DNA of 64,000 nt, from positions 932,263 through 996,262 of the forward strand of contig NZ_LNUP01000002.1 in assembly GCF_001512295.1 (NCBI RefSeq), read 5' to 3'. Both the position numbers and the translations under genes were made by a program. Position 1 is the stretch's first letter. Each line of letters starts with the position of its first letter. The notes under the pieces are model-generated. The model worked only from the letters and a program-made list of their open reading frames with translations, was not told the origin of the DNA and made no database searches. The DNA comes from Pseudomonas sp. EpS/L25 (GTDB taxonomy: Bacteria > Pseudomonadota > Gammaproteobacteria > Pseudomonadales > Pseudomonadaceae). Positions 1-8,581 of this stretch are shown here, in pieces.

Positions 1-404
1 TGGCGACCGACCTGTCGGGTGCCATTCTCACCGCGGCCAAGTCGGGCGAGTACGATTCGCTGGCCATCGGTCGAGGGCTTTCCCAGGAGCGACTGCAGCG
101 TTATTTCGATGTCCTCCAGCCGGGACGCTGGGCGGTGAAGCCGGCGATCCGCAGCCGCATCGAATTCCGCGCGCTGAATCTGCTCGACAGCTACGCCAGC
201 CTCGGCAAGTTCGACATGGTGTTCTGCCGCAACGTGCTGATCTACTTCTCCGCCGACGTGAAGAAGGACATCCTGACGCGCATCCATGGCACCCTCAAGC
301 CGGGTGGCTATCTGTTCCTCGGCGCGTCCGAGGCGCTTAACGGGCTGCCGGATCTCTATCAGATGGTGCAGTGCAATCCGGGCATCATCTATAAGGCCAA
401 GTGA
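1..404 (+). CDS. cheR: Chemotaxis protein methyltransferase CheR, 3' part
   Basis: The reading frame is open from the first bases (codons begin at position 3) and ends with TGA at 404, so the N-terminal part lies outside the window. About 133 C-terminal residues remain. They include the motif FCRNVLIYF followed by a KPGGYLFLGASE block, both typical of the SAM-binding domain of CheR, which methylates glutamates on chemoreceptors using S-adenosylmethionine. Its position just upstream of flgB fits the Pseudomonas order, where cheV and cheR precede the flagellar rod genes. A hairpin terminator follows, so it is probably the last gene of its transcript. The identification is firm. Confidence 0.95.
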   Translation, partial: ATDLSGAILTAAKSGEYDSLAIGRGLSQERLQRYFDVLQPGRWAVKPAIRSRIEFRALNLLDSYASLGKFDMVFCRNVLIYFSADVKKDILTRIHGTLKPGGYLFLGASEALNGLPDLYQMVQCNPGIIYKAK

Positions 405-423
405 GCCGGCTCAAGGGATGACG

Positions 424-450
424 AGGCAGACTTCGGTCTGCCTTTCTTTT
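424..450 (+). terminator. Rho-independent terminator after cheR
   Basis: An 8-bp perfect stem (AGGCAGAC / GTCTGCCT) closes a stable TTCG tetraloop at 432-435 and is followed by a T-rich tract (TTCTTTT). It lies 20 bp after the cheR stop and separates cheR from the flgB promoter. Confidence 0.85.
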
Positions 451-572
451 GCGCCAAAGTTTTGCCGCCCGCTTCGTCCACACCGGCAAAGACGGCGGAA
501 AAACCTTGCCGCTTGCCGCCTTCCTCCCCGCTGCATCCGCATAAACCCTTGATTTTACAGGGTTCGAGAGTC

Positions 573-587
573 TGGCACGGGGCTTGC
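573..587 (+). promoter_or_regulatory. Sigma-54 promoter of flgBCDE
   Basis: TGGCAC-N5-TTGC matches the sigma-54 -24/-12 consensus exactly. It lies about 37 bp upstream of the flgB start. In Pseudomonas such class II flagellar promoters depend on FleQ, which is also encoded in this window. Confidence 0.85.
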
Positions 588-623
588 TAAATCTTAGGCA
601 AGCCACGTCAAAGGTCTCTCGAC

Positions 624-1046
624 ATGAGCATCAGTTTCGATAAGGCACTCGGGTTGCACGAGCAGGCGCTGAACTTCCGTTCACAGCGCGCCGAGGTGTT
701 GGGCAACAACATCGCCAACGCCGATACCCCCGGCTACAAGGCGCGGGATCTCGACTTCAGCGCCGTGATGGCGGAGCAGGCGGCCAAGAGCGCCAGCGGA
801 GCTTCCGGCCATTATCAGCTGGAAACCACCAACAGTCGCCATATCGCGGCCGAGGGTTTCGACATGGGTATGGGCGATGCGGCGCTGAAATACCGTATCC
901 CCACCCAGCCTTCGGTGGACCAGAACACCGTGGACGCCCAGGTGGAGCAGGCCAACTACGCCGAGAACGCCATGAATTTCCAGGCCAGCTTCACCCTGCT
1001 CAATAGCAAGTTCAAGGGGCTGATGTCGGCCCTGCGCGGAGAATAG
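624..1046 (+). CDS. flgB: Flagellar proximal rod protein FlgB
   Basis: This 140-residue protein is a structural component of the proximal rod of the flagellar basal body in the periplasm. The N-terminal helix is followed by the rod/hook family signature around LGNNIANADTPGYKARDLDF (about residues 28-47). The C-terminal amphipathic helix ends in FTLLNSKFKGLMSAL, as in other rod proteins. It has no signal peptide, as expected for a substrate of the flagellar type III secretion system. It is the first gene of a flgBCDE operon, directly downstream of a sigma-54 promoter, and flgC starts 2 bp after its stop. Length is normal for the family. Confidence 0.97.
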   Translation: MSISFDKALGLHEQALNFRSQRAEVLGNNIANADTPGYKARDLDFSAVMAEQAAKSASGASGHYQLETTNSRHIAAEGFDMGMGDAALKYRIPTQPSVDQNTVDAQVEQANYAENAMNFQASFTLLNSKFKGLMSALRGE

Positions 1047-1048
1047 CC

Positions 1049-1486
1049 ATGTCCCTGAGTTCGCTGTTCAACATCGCCGGTAGCGGGATGAGCGCCCAGA
1101 ACGTTCGCCTCAATACCGTGGCCAGCAACATGGCCAACGCCGATTCCGTGTCTTCCAGCGTCGACCAGACCTACAAGGCGCGGCACCCGGTGTTCGCTAC
1201 CCAGCTCAACGCCGCCCAGGGTGGCGCCTCGCTGTTCGACGACCAGAGCCAGGCCGGGGTCGGAGTGGAGGTGAAGGGGATCGTCGAGGACCCGAGCGAG
1301 GTGCAGAAGCGCTACGAGCCCAACCACCCCATGGCGGACAAGGACGGCTACGTCTACTACCCGAACGTGAACGTGGTGGAGGAAATGGCGGACATGATCT
1401 CGGCCAGCCGTGCGTTCCAGACCAATGCGGAAATGATGAACACCGCCAAACAGATGATGCAGAAGGTACTGACCCTCGGTCAGTAA
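1049..1486 (+). CDS. flgC: Flagellar proximal rod protein FlgC
   Basis: This 145-residue proximal rod subunit assembles with FlgB and FlgF between the MS ring and the distal rod. It carries the N-terminal rod-family signature (VRLNTVASNMANADSVSS, about residues 19-36). The C-terminal block YYPNVNVVEEMADMISASRA is highly conserved in FlgC proteins. It follows flgB by 2 bp and precedes flgD by 12 bp, so translation is probably coupled within the operon. Length is typical and nothing looks anomalous. Confidence 0.97.
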   Translation: MSLSSLFNIAGSGMSAQNVRLNTVASNMANADSVSSSVDQTYKARHPVFATQLNAAQGGASLFDDQSQAGVGVEVKGIVEDPSEVQKRYEPNHPMADKDGYVYYPNVNVVEEMADMISASRAFQTNAEMMNTAKQMMQKVLTLGQ

Positions 1487-1498
1487 GGAACCGGCGCC

Positions 1499-2209
1499 AT
1501 GGCCATAAGTACCACCAATTCCACCGCTCAATCGGTGCTCGACAAATACTCGCTCAACAAGACGAGTGCGACGGGCGACGGCAGTGGCAGCGACACCAAG
1601 AAGACCAGCCAGCTCGGCAAGGACGAGTTCCTCAAGCTGATGGTCGCCCAGATGAACAACCAGAATCCGCTGGAGCCCCAGGGCAATGGCGAGTTCATCG
1701 CGCAGCTGGCGCAGTTCAGTACCGTCGAGGGCATCACCAACCTCAACACCAGCGTCAGCTCGATCCTGTCCGGCAGCCAGTCGTCCCAGGCGCTGCAGGC
1801 CTCGACGCTGGTCGGACGCAAGGTGATCGTCGATACCGACAAGGTGAAGGTGGACACCAGCGCCGACTTCAAGGGTGCCCTGAATCTGACCGCCTCGAGT
1901 TCCAACGTCTGGGTCAACGTCTACGACACCGCGGGTAGCCAGGTGAATCGGATCAACCTTGGCCAGCAGACCAGTGGCCTGGTGAACTTCACCTGGGATG
2001 GCACCGACGCCAACGGCAACAAGCTGGGCGCCGGGACCTATCGCTTCGAGGCCCAGGCCAGCATCGACGGCAAGACCGAGGCCATGAAAACCAGCCTGCC
2101 CGCCAACGTCGACAGCGTCACGCTGGGACAGAACGGCGGTGAAATGACGCTCAACCTTGCCGGCGTCGGCAGTATCGGCATCTCCAAAGTCCAGGCGGTC
2201 GGCCAGTAA
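1499..2209 (+). CDS. flgD: Flagellar hook assembly scaffold FlgD
   Basis: This 236-residue hook cap protein sits at the growing hook tip and lets FlgE subunits polymerise; it is absent from the finished hook. The N-terminal part holds the conserved export and cap motif [17 protein letters not shown] (about residues 44-60), and [14 protein letters not shown] follows. The C-terminal half is the FlgD Ig-like/tudor region, with [22 protein letters not shown] near residues 163-184. It lies between flgC and flgE in one transcript. Length and order are as in other pseudomonads. Confidence 0.97.
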   Translation: MAISTTNSTAQSVLDKYSLNKTSATGDGSGSDTKKTSQLGKDEFLKLMVAQMNNQNPLEPQGNGEFIAQLAQFSTVEGITNLNTSVSSILSGSQSSQALQASTLVGRKVIVDTDKVKVDTSADFKGALNLTASSSNVWVNVYDTAGSQVNRINLGQQTSGLVNFTWDGTDANGNKLGAGTYRFEAQASIDGKTEAMKTSLPANVDSVTLGQNGGEMTLNLAGVGSIGISKVQAVGQ

Positions 2210-2235
2210 GGCGCGGCGCGAAAGAGGAATCCAGC

Positions 2236-3759
2236 ATGTCTTTCAATATCGGTTTGAGCGGCATCAAGGCCGCGTCCAGTGACCTCAACATCACCGGCAA
2301 CAACATCGCCAACGCCAGCACCGTCGGCTTCAAGCAGTCGCGGGCGGAGTTCCAGGACCTCTACGCCGCCTCGGTGCTGGGGACCGGCAAGAACGCCCAG
2401 GGCAGCGGTGTGCTGCTCGGCAACGTCGGCCAGCTGTTCAATCAGGGTACCATCGACTACACCCAGAACGCCCTGGACATGGGGGTCAATGGCAATGGCT
2501 TCTTCATGACCAGCAACAACGGTGCGATCCAGTACACCCGGGCGGGCTACTTCGGCACCGACAAGAGCGGCTATATCGTCGACAACAATGGCTATCGGTT
2601 GCAGGGCTATACCACCAACGCCCAGGGCCTGCTGCAGCCTGGCGTGCGGAGCGACCTGCGCATCGAGACCGCCAGCCAGGCGCCCAAGTCCACCACGCAG
2701 ATCTCCCAGGCGTTCAACCTGAACTCGACCAGCACGCCGCCGACGCTGACGCCCTTCGATCCCTCGGACCCGAAGACCTACAATTCCTCGACCTCGTTGA
2801 ACATCTACGACAGCCAGGGCAACTCCCACGTCATGTCGCAGTACTTCATCAAGGCACCGGCGCCAGCGACCAACCAATGGTCGATGCAGGTACTGATCGA
2901 CGGCCGCAATCCGCTGGATCCCGGTATCGCCACCAAGACCGCCAACACCGCGGCGGCCGCGGCCGGCGCCACGCCGGCGAGCGTCGCCACGGCGGTCAAT
3001 GGCATGGCCGGGGCGACGCCCCAGGTGAAGGCCATCGCGAACACCGCCGCCGCTGCGACCGGTGCCACCGCAGCCTCGGTGGCTGCCGCGGTAGCCGCCT
3101 ATGGCACCCAACCGCAGAGCTTCGGCGTCACCTTCGATGCCTCCGGCAAGCTGAGCACCGTGACGTCCTCGTCCCCGGGGGTCACTGTCGATCCGACGAC
3201 CAATATCATCACCTTCGCCGCCGATCCTACCGGCTCCAGTGGCAGTGGCTGGATCCCGGCCATCTCCGATGGCGGCAATCCGGCCAACTACAGCTGGAAC
3301 GGCGCCCTCGGCAACACTGGCGGCTTCACCTTCGATCCGCGTGGGTCGACGCAGTTTTCCACCGCCTTCGCGGTGAACAGTGTCAACCAGGACGGCTACA
3401 CCACCGGCCAGCTGTCGGGCCTGGAGATCGACGACACCGGCCAGATCTTCGCGCGCTACACCAATGGCCAGTCCAAGGTGCAGGGGCAGGTGGTGCTGGC
3501 CAATTTCGCCAACGTCCAGGGCCTGTCGCCCATGGGCAAGACCTCCTGGACCGAGTCCGCCGAATCCGGCCAGCCGGTGGTGGGGACGCCGCGCTCAGGC
3601 ACCCTGGGTGCCCTGCAGTCCGGGGCGCTGGAAGCCTCCAACGTGGACATCTCCACCGAGCTGGTCGACATGATCGTGGCGCAGCGCAACTACCAGGCCA
3701 ACGCCAAGACCATCGAGACCGAGAACGCCATCACCCAGACGATCATCAACCTGCGTTGA
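2236..3759 (+). CDS. flgE: Flagellar hook protein FlgE with Ala/Thr-rich internal repeat
   Basis: This 507-residue protein is the hook subunit, exported through the flagellar secretion system. The N-terminus shows the hook/rod motif [20 protein letters not shown]; the C-terminus ends in the matching block [21 protein letters not shown]. It is longer than the roughly 460 residues I expect for pseudomonad FlgE. The extra length coincides with a low-complexity stretch around residues 236-286, which contains two copies of a 19-residue Ala/Thr-rich unit (ANTAAAA.GAT.ASVA.AV) spaced 32 residues apart. The segment lies in the variable surface-exposed middle domain, where family members differ most. 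Last gene of the flgBCDE operon, with a terminator just after it. Confidence 0.95.
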   Translation: MSFNIGLSGIKAASSDLNITGNNIANASTVGFKQSRAEFQDLYAASVLGTGKNAQGSGVLLGNVGQLFNQGTIDYTQNALDMGVNGNGFFMTSNNGAIQYTRAGYFGTDKSGYIVDNNGYRLQGYTTNAQGLLQPGVRSDLRIETASQAPKSTTQISQAFNLNSTSTPPTLTPFDPSDPKTYNSSTSLNIYDSQGNSHVMSQYFIKAPAPATNQWSMQVLIDGRNPLDPGIATKTANTAAAAAGATPASVATAVNGMAGATPQVKAIANTAAAATGATAASVAAAVAAYGTQPQSFGVTFDASGKLSTVTSSSPGVTVDPTTNIITFAADPTGSSGSGWIPAISDGGNPANYSWNGALGNTGGFTFDPRGSTQFSTAFAVNSVNQDGYTTGQLSGLEIDDTGQIFARYTNGQSKVQGQVVLANFANVQGLSPMGKTSWTESAESGQPVVGTPRSGTLGALQSGALEASNVDISTELVDMIVAQRNYQANAKTIETENAITQTIINLR

Positions 3760-3795
3760 TGTCGTTTCTCTGACGGCCTGCCGGCCAAGCGCCGG

Positions 3796-3821
3796 AAAAA
3801 GCCTCCCTCGGGAGGCTTTTT
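3796..3821 (+). terminator. Rho-independent terminator after flgE
   Basis: An 11-bp perfect inverted repeat (AAAAAGCCTCC / GGAGGCTTTTT) flanks a CTCG loop and ends in a run of T. It separates flgBCDE from the flgF promoter and could work in both directions. Confidence 0.9.
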
Positions 3822-3859
3822 CATTTTCAAGTGACTGATTCATAGGTCTTTTCGTTTTC

Positions 3860-3874
3860 TGGAACGGCGCTTGC
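3860..3874 (+). promoter_or_regulatory. Sigma-54 promoter of flgFGHIJKL
   Basis: TGGAAC-N5-TTGC keeps the invariant GG and GC of the -24/-12 elements at the correct distance. It lies about 55 bp upstream of the flgF start and directly after the flgE terminator. Confidence 0.8.
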
Positions 3875-3929
3875 TATAAAACCTCCGAACGCACGTTTTG
3901 GCGGTAATCTGCCGCCGTCGGAGGATCAG

Positions 3930-4673
3930 ATGGACAAGCTGCTGTACGTCGCCATGACCGGCGCCAGCCAGAACGAGATGGCCCAGCGCGCCCACGCCAA
4001 CAACCTGGCCAACGTCTCGACCTCGGGATTTCGCAAGGACCTCGAGCAGGCGCGCTCGATGCAAGTGTTCGGCGAGACCATGCCGTCGCGCGTCTATTCC
4101 ATGAGCGAGCGGCCGGCGACGGACTTCACGGCGGGCTCCCTGCAGGAGACCGGTCGCGACCTGGATGTCGCCATCCAGGGGCCGGGCTTCGTGGCCGTTC
4201 AGGACCCCGCCGGCAAGGAGGCCTATGTCCGTACCTCCAGCCTGCAGATCGATGCCCTCGGCATGCTGCGCACCGGCAACGGTTTGCCGGTGCTCGGCAA
4301 TGGCGGTCCCATCGCCGTGCCGCCGGCCTCCAAGGTGGAGATCGGCCAGGACGGCAGCATCACCGTGCGCGGCATGGGTCAGGCGGCCAACGCCCTGGCC
4401 CAGGTCGACCGGATCAAGCTGGTCAATCCCGACACCAAGCAGATGGAAAAGGGCCTCGACGGCTTGCTGCACATGAAGCAGGGGCAGGCTGCGCCACCCA
4501 TGGACGCCAACGTGTCCCTGATCTCCGGCTTCGTCGAGTCGAGCAACGTCAACGCCGCCGAGGAGATGACCTCGATCCTGTCGCTGTCCCGCCAATTCGA
4601 GCTGCAAGTGAAGATGATGCGCAGCGCGGAAGACAACGACGCCGCGATGGCAAAGGTTTTGCAATTCTCCTGA
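3930..4673 (+). CDS. flgF: Flagellar proximal rod protein FlgF
   Basis: This 247-residue rod protein belongs to the FlgE/FlgF/FlgG family. The N-terminal motif is partly divergent (MAQRAHANNLANVSTSGFRKDLEQARS), which is typical of FlgF. The C-terminal block ISGFVESSNVNAAEEMTSILSLSRQFELQVKMM matches the family. It is the first gene of the second rod/hook operon, downstream of a sigma-54 site and a terminator, with GGAGGATCAG as a strong ribosome binding site. FlgF joins FlgB and FlgC in the proximal rod. Length is normal. Confidence 0.96.
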   Translation: MDKLLYVAMTGASQNEMAQRAHANNLANVSTSGFRKDLEQARSMQVFGETMPSRVYSMSERPATDFTAGSLQETGRDLDVAIQGPGFVAVQDPAGKEAYVRTSSLQIDALGMLRTGNGLPVLGNGGPIAVPPASKVEIGQDGSITVRGMGQAANALAQVDRIKLVNPDTKQMEKGLDGLLHMKQGQAAPPMDANVSLISGFVESSNVNAAEEMTSILSLSRQFELQVKMMRSAEDNDAAMAKVLQFS

Positions 4674-4719
4674 TAACGGCTAGCGCCGACGTAAAACCGG
4701 CACTTCGAGGAATACCATC

Positions 4720-5505
4720 ATGATGTCGTCACTGTGGGTCGCCAAGACCGGTCTGTCCGCCCAGGACATGAACCTCACCACCATTTCCAACAACCTGGCC
4801 AACGTGTCCACCACCGGCTTCAAGCGCGATCGCGCCGAGTTCCAGGACCTGCTGTACCAGATCCGCCGCCAGCCGGGTGCCCAGTCCACCCAGGACAACC
4901 AACTGCCCTCCGGCCTGCAGCTGGGTACCGGTGTGCGCATCGTCGGCACCCAGAAGAACTTCGCCGAAGGCTCGCTGCAGACCACCGACCAGCCGCTGGA
5001 CATGGCCATCAACGGCGATGGTTTCTTCCAGGTGACCATGCCCGACGGGACCATCAACTACACCCGTGACGGCACCTTCCACCTGAACGCCGATGGCCAG
5101 GTCGTCACCGCCAATGGCTTCCCGCTGCAGCCGGCCATCGTGCTGCCGGCCGACACCAAGACCTTCACCGTCGGCGAAGACGGCACGGTATCGGTCACCA
5201 CCGCTGGCCAGGCCGCCCCGCAGATCGTCGGCAACCTGCAGATCGCCCAGTTCGTCAACTCGGGTGGTCTCCAGGCCGTGGGCCAGAACCTGTTCGCCGA
5301 GACCGCTTCCAGCGGCGCGCCCCAGGTCGGCACCCCGGGCCTGAACGGCCTGGGCACCGTGCTGCAGAGCACCCTGGAGAACTCCAACGTAAGCACCGTC
5401 GAGGAACTGGTGAACATGATCACCACCCAGCGCGCCTACGAGATGAATTCCAAGGTCATTTCCACCGCCGATCAGATGCTCGGCTTCGTTACCCAGCAGC
5501 TCTAA
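4720..5505 (+). CDS. flgG: Flagellar distal rod protein FlgG
   Basis: This 261-residue subunit forms the distal rod that crosses the periplasm and outer membrane. The N-terminal signature LTTISNNLANVSTTGFKRDRAEFQDLLYQ (about residues 19-47) and the C-terminal block ENSNVSTVEELVNMITTQRAYEMNSKVI are almost canonical. Two ATG codons in tandem (4720 and 4723) can both use the upstream GAGGAA, so the first residue is uncertain by one. It lies 46 bp after flgF and just before flgH. Length matches the family. Confidence 0.97.
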   Translation: MMSSLWVAKTGLSAQDMNLTTISNNLANVSTTGFKRDRAEFQDLLYQIRRQPGAQSTQDNQLPSGLQLGTGVRIVGTQKNFAEGSLQTTDQPLDMAINGDGFFQVTMPDGTINYTRDGTFHLNADGQVVTANGFPLQPAIVLPADTKTFTVGEDGTVSVTTAGQAAPQIVGNLQIAQFVNSGGLQAVGQNLFAETASSGAPQVGTPGLNGLGTVLQSTLENSNVSTVEELVNMITTQRAYEMNSKVISTADQMLGFVTQQL

Positions 5506-5526
5506 TCCCCTGTGAGGAAGTGCTCC

Positions 5527-6222
5527 ATGAAACCTCTGTTCGCCGTCGCCCCGCTCCTGGGAGCGCTCGTCCTCGCAGGATGCGTAGCCCCGGCCGCCAA
5601 GCCGGACGATCCCTACTACGCCCCGGTGCTGCCGCGTACCCCGGTGCCGGCGGCGCAGAACAATGGCGCCATCTTCCAGTCGGGGTTCGAGCAGAACCTC
5701 TATACCGATCGCAAGGCCTTCCGCGTGGGTGACATCATCACCGTCACCCTGCAGGAGAAGACCCAGGCCAGCAAGAATGCCAGTTCCGACATCGCCAAGA
5801 ACACCAAGGCCACCCTCGGGCTGACCTCGCTGTTCGGCGCCAAGCCATCGATCCCTAATCCCTTGGCCGATGGCGACCTGAGCCTGGATGCCGGTTTCTC
5901 CGGCAACCGTTCCAACACCGGCAAGTCCACGGCGGCCCAGGGCAACAGCCTGTCCGGCTCGCTGACCGTGACCATCGCCGAGGTACTGCCCAACGGCATC
6001 CTGGTGGTTCGCGGCGAGAAGTGGCTCACGCTCAACACCGGTAACGAGCTCATGCGCATCCAGGGCATGGTCCGCGCCGACGACATCGCCACCGACAACA
6101 CCGTGTCCTCGACCCGCGTGGCCGATGCACGGATCACCTACTCGGGGACCGGGGCCTTCGCCGACGCCAGTCAGCCGGGCTGGTTGAGCCAGTTCTTCGG
6201 CAGCCCCTTGATGCCGTTCTGA
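5527..6222 (+). CDS. flgH: Flagellar L-ring lipoprotein FlgH
   Basis: This protein of about 231 residues forms the outer-membrane L ring, the bushing around the rod. An upstream in-frame GTG at 5512 is possible. I prefer ATG 5527, because GAGGAAG lies 6 bp before it and the protein then begins with a clean lipoprotein signal peptide ([19 protein letters not shown], lipobox LAGC). The body contains [20 protein letters not shown] and [17 protein letters not shown], both characteristic of FlgH. It sits between flgG and flgI, as in most flagellar operons, and shows no anomalies. Confidence 0.96.
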   Translation: MKPLFAVAPLLGALVLAGCVAPAAKPDDPYYAPVLPRTPVPAAQNNGAIFQSGFEQNLYTDRKAFRVGDIITVTLQEKTQASKNASSDIAKNTKATLGLTSLFGAKPSIPNPLADGDLSLDAGFSGNRSNTGKSTAAQGNSLSGSLTVTIAEVLPNGILVVRGEKWLTLNTGNELMRIQGMVRADDIATDNTVSSTRVADARITYSGTGAFADASQPGWLSQFFGSPLMPF

Positions 6223-6233
6223 GGATGAGCACC

Positions 6234-7334
6234 ATGTTCAAGTCTCTCTTCGCTGCGGCGGCGCTGGTGCTGGTGATGCCCCTGGCTCAGGCGGATCGTC
6301 TGAAGGACATCGCCAGCATCCAGGGCGTGCGGACCAACCAGCTGATCGGCTACGGCCTGGTAGTGGGCCTGCCCGGCACCGGCGACCAGACCACCCAGAC
6401 CCCCTTCACCGTGCAGACCTTCAACAACATGCTGGCGCAGTTCGGCATCAAGGTACCGCCGGGCACCACGGCGCAGTTGAAGAACGTCGCGGCGGTGTCC
6501 ATCCATGCCGATCTGCCGGCCTTCGCCAAGCCCGGTCAGACCATCGATATCACCGTGTCCTCCATCGGTAACTCCAAGAGCCTGAGAGGCGGCAGCCTGC
6601 TGCTGTCACCGCTCAAGGGGATCGATGGCCAGGTCTACGCCATCGCCCAGGGCAACTTGGTTGTCGGGGGTTTTGACGCCGAAGGCCGCGATGGCTCGAA
6701 GATCACCGTCAACGTTCCGTCGTCCGGTCGCATTCCCAATGGGGCCACCGTCGAGCGTCCGGTGCCGAGCGGCTTCGACCAGGGCAACAGCATCACGCTG
6801 GACCTCAATCGCAGCGACTTCACCACCGCCAAGCGCATCGTCGACAAGATCAACGAGACACTTGGCGCGGGTGTTGCATCTGCTCTCGATGCCGGGTCGA
6901 TTCGCGTCACGGCGCCGGTGGATCCCAGCCAGCGCGTCGACTACATCTCGATCCTGGAGAACATGGAAGTGGACCCGGGGCAGGCGGTGGCCAAGGTCAT
7001 CGTCAATTCCCGGACCGGCACCATCGTCATCGGCCAGAACGTCAAGGTCTCGCCGGCGGCGGTGACCCAGGGCAGCCTGACCGTGACCATCAGCGAAGAC
7101 CCCCAGGTGAGCCAGCCCAATCCCTTGTCGGGTGGGCAGACGGTGGTGACTCCCCAGTCGACCGTCAAGGCCAAGCAGGAGGCCAAGCCGATGTTCAAGT
7201 TCGGTCCGGGAACCACGTTGGATGAGATCGTGAGGGCGGTGAATCAGGTGGGCGCAGCGCCCAGCGACCTGGTCGCCATTCTCGAAGCGTTGAAACAGGC
7301 CGGCGCCTTGCAGGCCGATCTGATCGTAATTTAA
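6234..7334 (+). CDS. flgI: Flagellar P-ring protein FlgI
   Basis: This periplasmic protein of about 366 residues assembles into the P ring around the rod in the peptidoglycan layer. A start at 6225 is also open. The ATG at 6234 has GAGG at a better distance and gives a signal peptide starting [20 protein letters not shown], with cleavage likely after AQA. The mature part begins with [20 protein letters not shown], nearly invariant in FlgI. The C-terminus carries [19 protein letters not shown] and ends LQADLIVI. It follows flgH almost without a gap and precedes flgJ by 12 bp. Confidence 0.96.
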   Translation: MFKSLFAAAALVLVMPLAQADRLKDIASIQGVRTNQLIGYGLVVGLPGTGDQTTQTPFTVQTFNNMLAQFGIKVPPGTTAQLKNVAAVSIHADLPAFAKPGQTIDITVSSIGNSKSLRGGSLLLSPLKGIDGQVYAIAQGNLVVGGFDAEGRDGSKITVNVPSSGRIPNGATVERPVPSGFDQGNSITLDLNRSDFTTAKRIVDKINETLGAGVASALDAGSIRVTAPVDPSQRVDYISILENMEVDPGQAVAKVIVNSRTGTIVIGQNVKVSPAAVTQGSLTVTISEDPQVSQPNPLSGGQTVVTPQSTVKAKQEAKPMFKFGPGTTLDEIVRAVNQVGAAPSDLVAILEALKQAGALQADLIVI

Positions 7335-7346
7335 GGAGAGCGGGCG

Positions 7347-8573
7347 ATGGAATCTCGTCTGGGTGGCAACTACGGCAACGTCAAGGATTCGGGGGCCTTC
7401 ACCGACCTGAATCGGTTGGCCCAGATGAAGGGTAAGGATCGCGACAGCGCGGAAAACGTCAAGAAGGTCGCGGGCGAATTCGAGTCGCTGTTCCTGAACC
7501 AGATGCTCAAGTCCATGCGCAGCGCCAACCAGGCGCTGGCGGACAAGGACAGCCCCTTTTCCAGCGAGACCACCAAGCAGTACCAGGACATGTACGACCA
7601 GCAGCTGGCCGTATCCCTGTCGCGGGACGGCGGCGGCATCGGCCTGGCCAATGTCCTCGAGCGCCAGCTGAGCAAGACCGGCCAGCATTCCTCGCGGCCC
7701 AATCCCTTCGCCCAGGTCGGCCAGGCCGCGCCAAGCGAAAGCCAGCTGGCCGCCGGGCGCAATGCCAAGCTCAACGAGGTCGGCAGCCGTGGCCTGACCC
7801 CGGCTGCCGCGGGCGCCGCCGCTTCCGGACGGGACGATTCCGCCGCCCTCAACACCCGCCGCCTGGCCCTGCCGGGCCGAGTGGCCGAGCGCATGGCCGC
7901 CAATATTGCCGGCGCTGCCGAGCAGGGCGCCACGCTCAAGCAGAGCTTCCAGGACGTGGCGGCAGCGCAGAGCGCCTGGCGCCAGAACCCCAATCAGGCG
8001 ACCGGCAAAACTGCGGCGGCCACTGACGCCGTGTCCGTCCTCGACAATACCGCAGCCACCAGCGGCAAGACGCGCTTTCGCACCCGTCAGGAATTCGTCG
8101 ACACCATGATGCCGATGGCCGAGGCCGCGGCGAAGCGCCTGGGCGTCGATCCCAAGTACCTGGTAGCCCAGGCTGCGCTGGAAACCGGCTGGGGCAAGCA
8201 CATGGTCAAGCAGGCCGATGGCAGCAACAGCAACAACCTGTTCGGCATCAAGTCCCACGGTTGGGACGGCGGTAGCGCCACGGCCGTGACCCAGGAGTTC
8301 GTCAATGGCAAGGCGGTGAAGGAGACGGAGAAATTCCGTACCTACGATTCCTTCGCCGACAGCTTCCACGACTACGTGAACTTCCTGCAGAGCAACGACC
8401 GCTATGACAAGGCGCTGTCCACCAGTGGCAACTCCGAGCGCTTCATGCAGGGGCTGCAGCAGGCCGGTTACGCCACCGATCCGCAGTACGCGCGCAAGGT
8501 GATCCAGATCGCCCGCAACATGAACACCTATCAGACGGTCGCCTCCCTGGGCACCAGTCCGTCGCGCGGTTGA
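7347..8573 (+). CDS. flgJ: Flagellar rod cap and peptidoglycan hydrolase FlgJ
   Basis: This 408-residue dual-domain protein combines a rod cap with a muramidase. The N-terminal rod-binding domain (about residues 30-110) includes AGEFESLFLNQMLKSMRSAN. A long Ala/Ser-rich linker (about 115-245) follows. The C-terminal glucosaminidase-type domain (about 245-400) holds the catalytic glutamate in AALETGWGKHM, at residue 279, and the motif NLFGIKSHGWDGG. FlgJ opens the peptidoglycan locally so that the rod can pass. It lies between flgI and flgK in the same operon. The linker is longer than in enteric FlgJ, which is usual in pseudomonads. Confidence 0.96.
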   Translation: MESRLGGNYGNVKDSGAFTDLNRLAQMKGKDRDSAENVKKVAGEFESLFLNQMLKSMRSANQALADKDSPFSSETTKQYQDMYDQQLAVSLSRDGGGIGLANVLERQLSKTGQHSSRPNPFAQVGQAAPSESQLAAGRNAKLNEVGSRGLTPAAAGAAASGRDDSAALNTRRLALPGRVAERMAANIAGAAEQGATLKQSFQDVAAAQSAWRQNPNQATGKTAAATDAVSVLDNTAATSGKTRFRTRQEFVDTMMPMAEAAAKRLGVDPKYLVAQAALETGWGKHMVKQADGSNSNNLFGIKSHGWDGGSATAVTQEFVNGKAVKETEKFRTYDSFADSFHDYVNFLQSNDRYDKALSTSGNSERFMQGLQQAGYATDPQYARKVIQIARNMNTYQTVASLGTSPSRG

Positions 8574-8581
8574 GGTGAACC

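Noticed and set aside
6606..8369. 587-codon open frame antisense to flgI/flgJ
   Set aside because: It mirrors high-GC codon use of the genes on the other strand, has no recognisable domain and is rich in Gly/His/Arg as expected of antisense frames.
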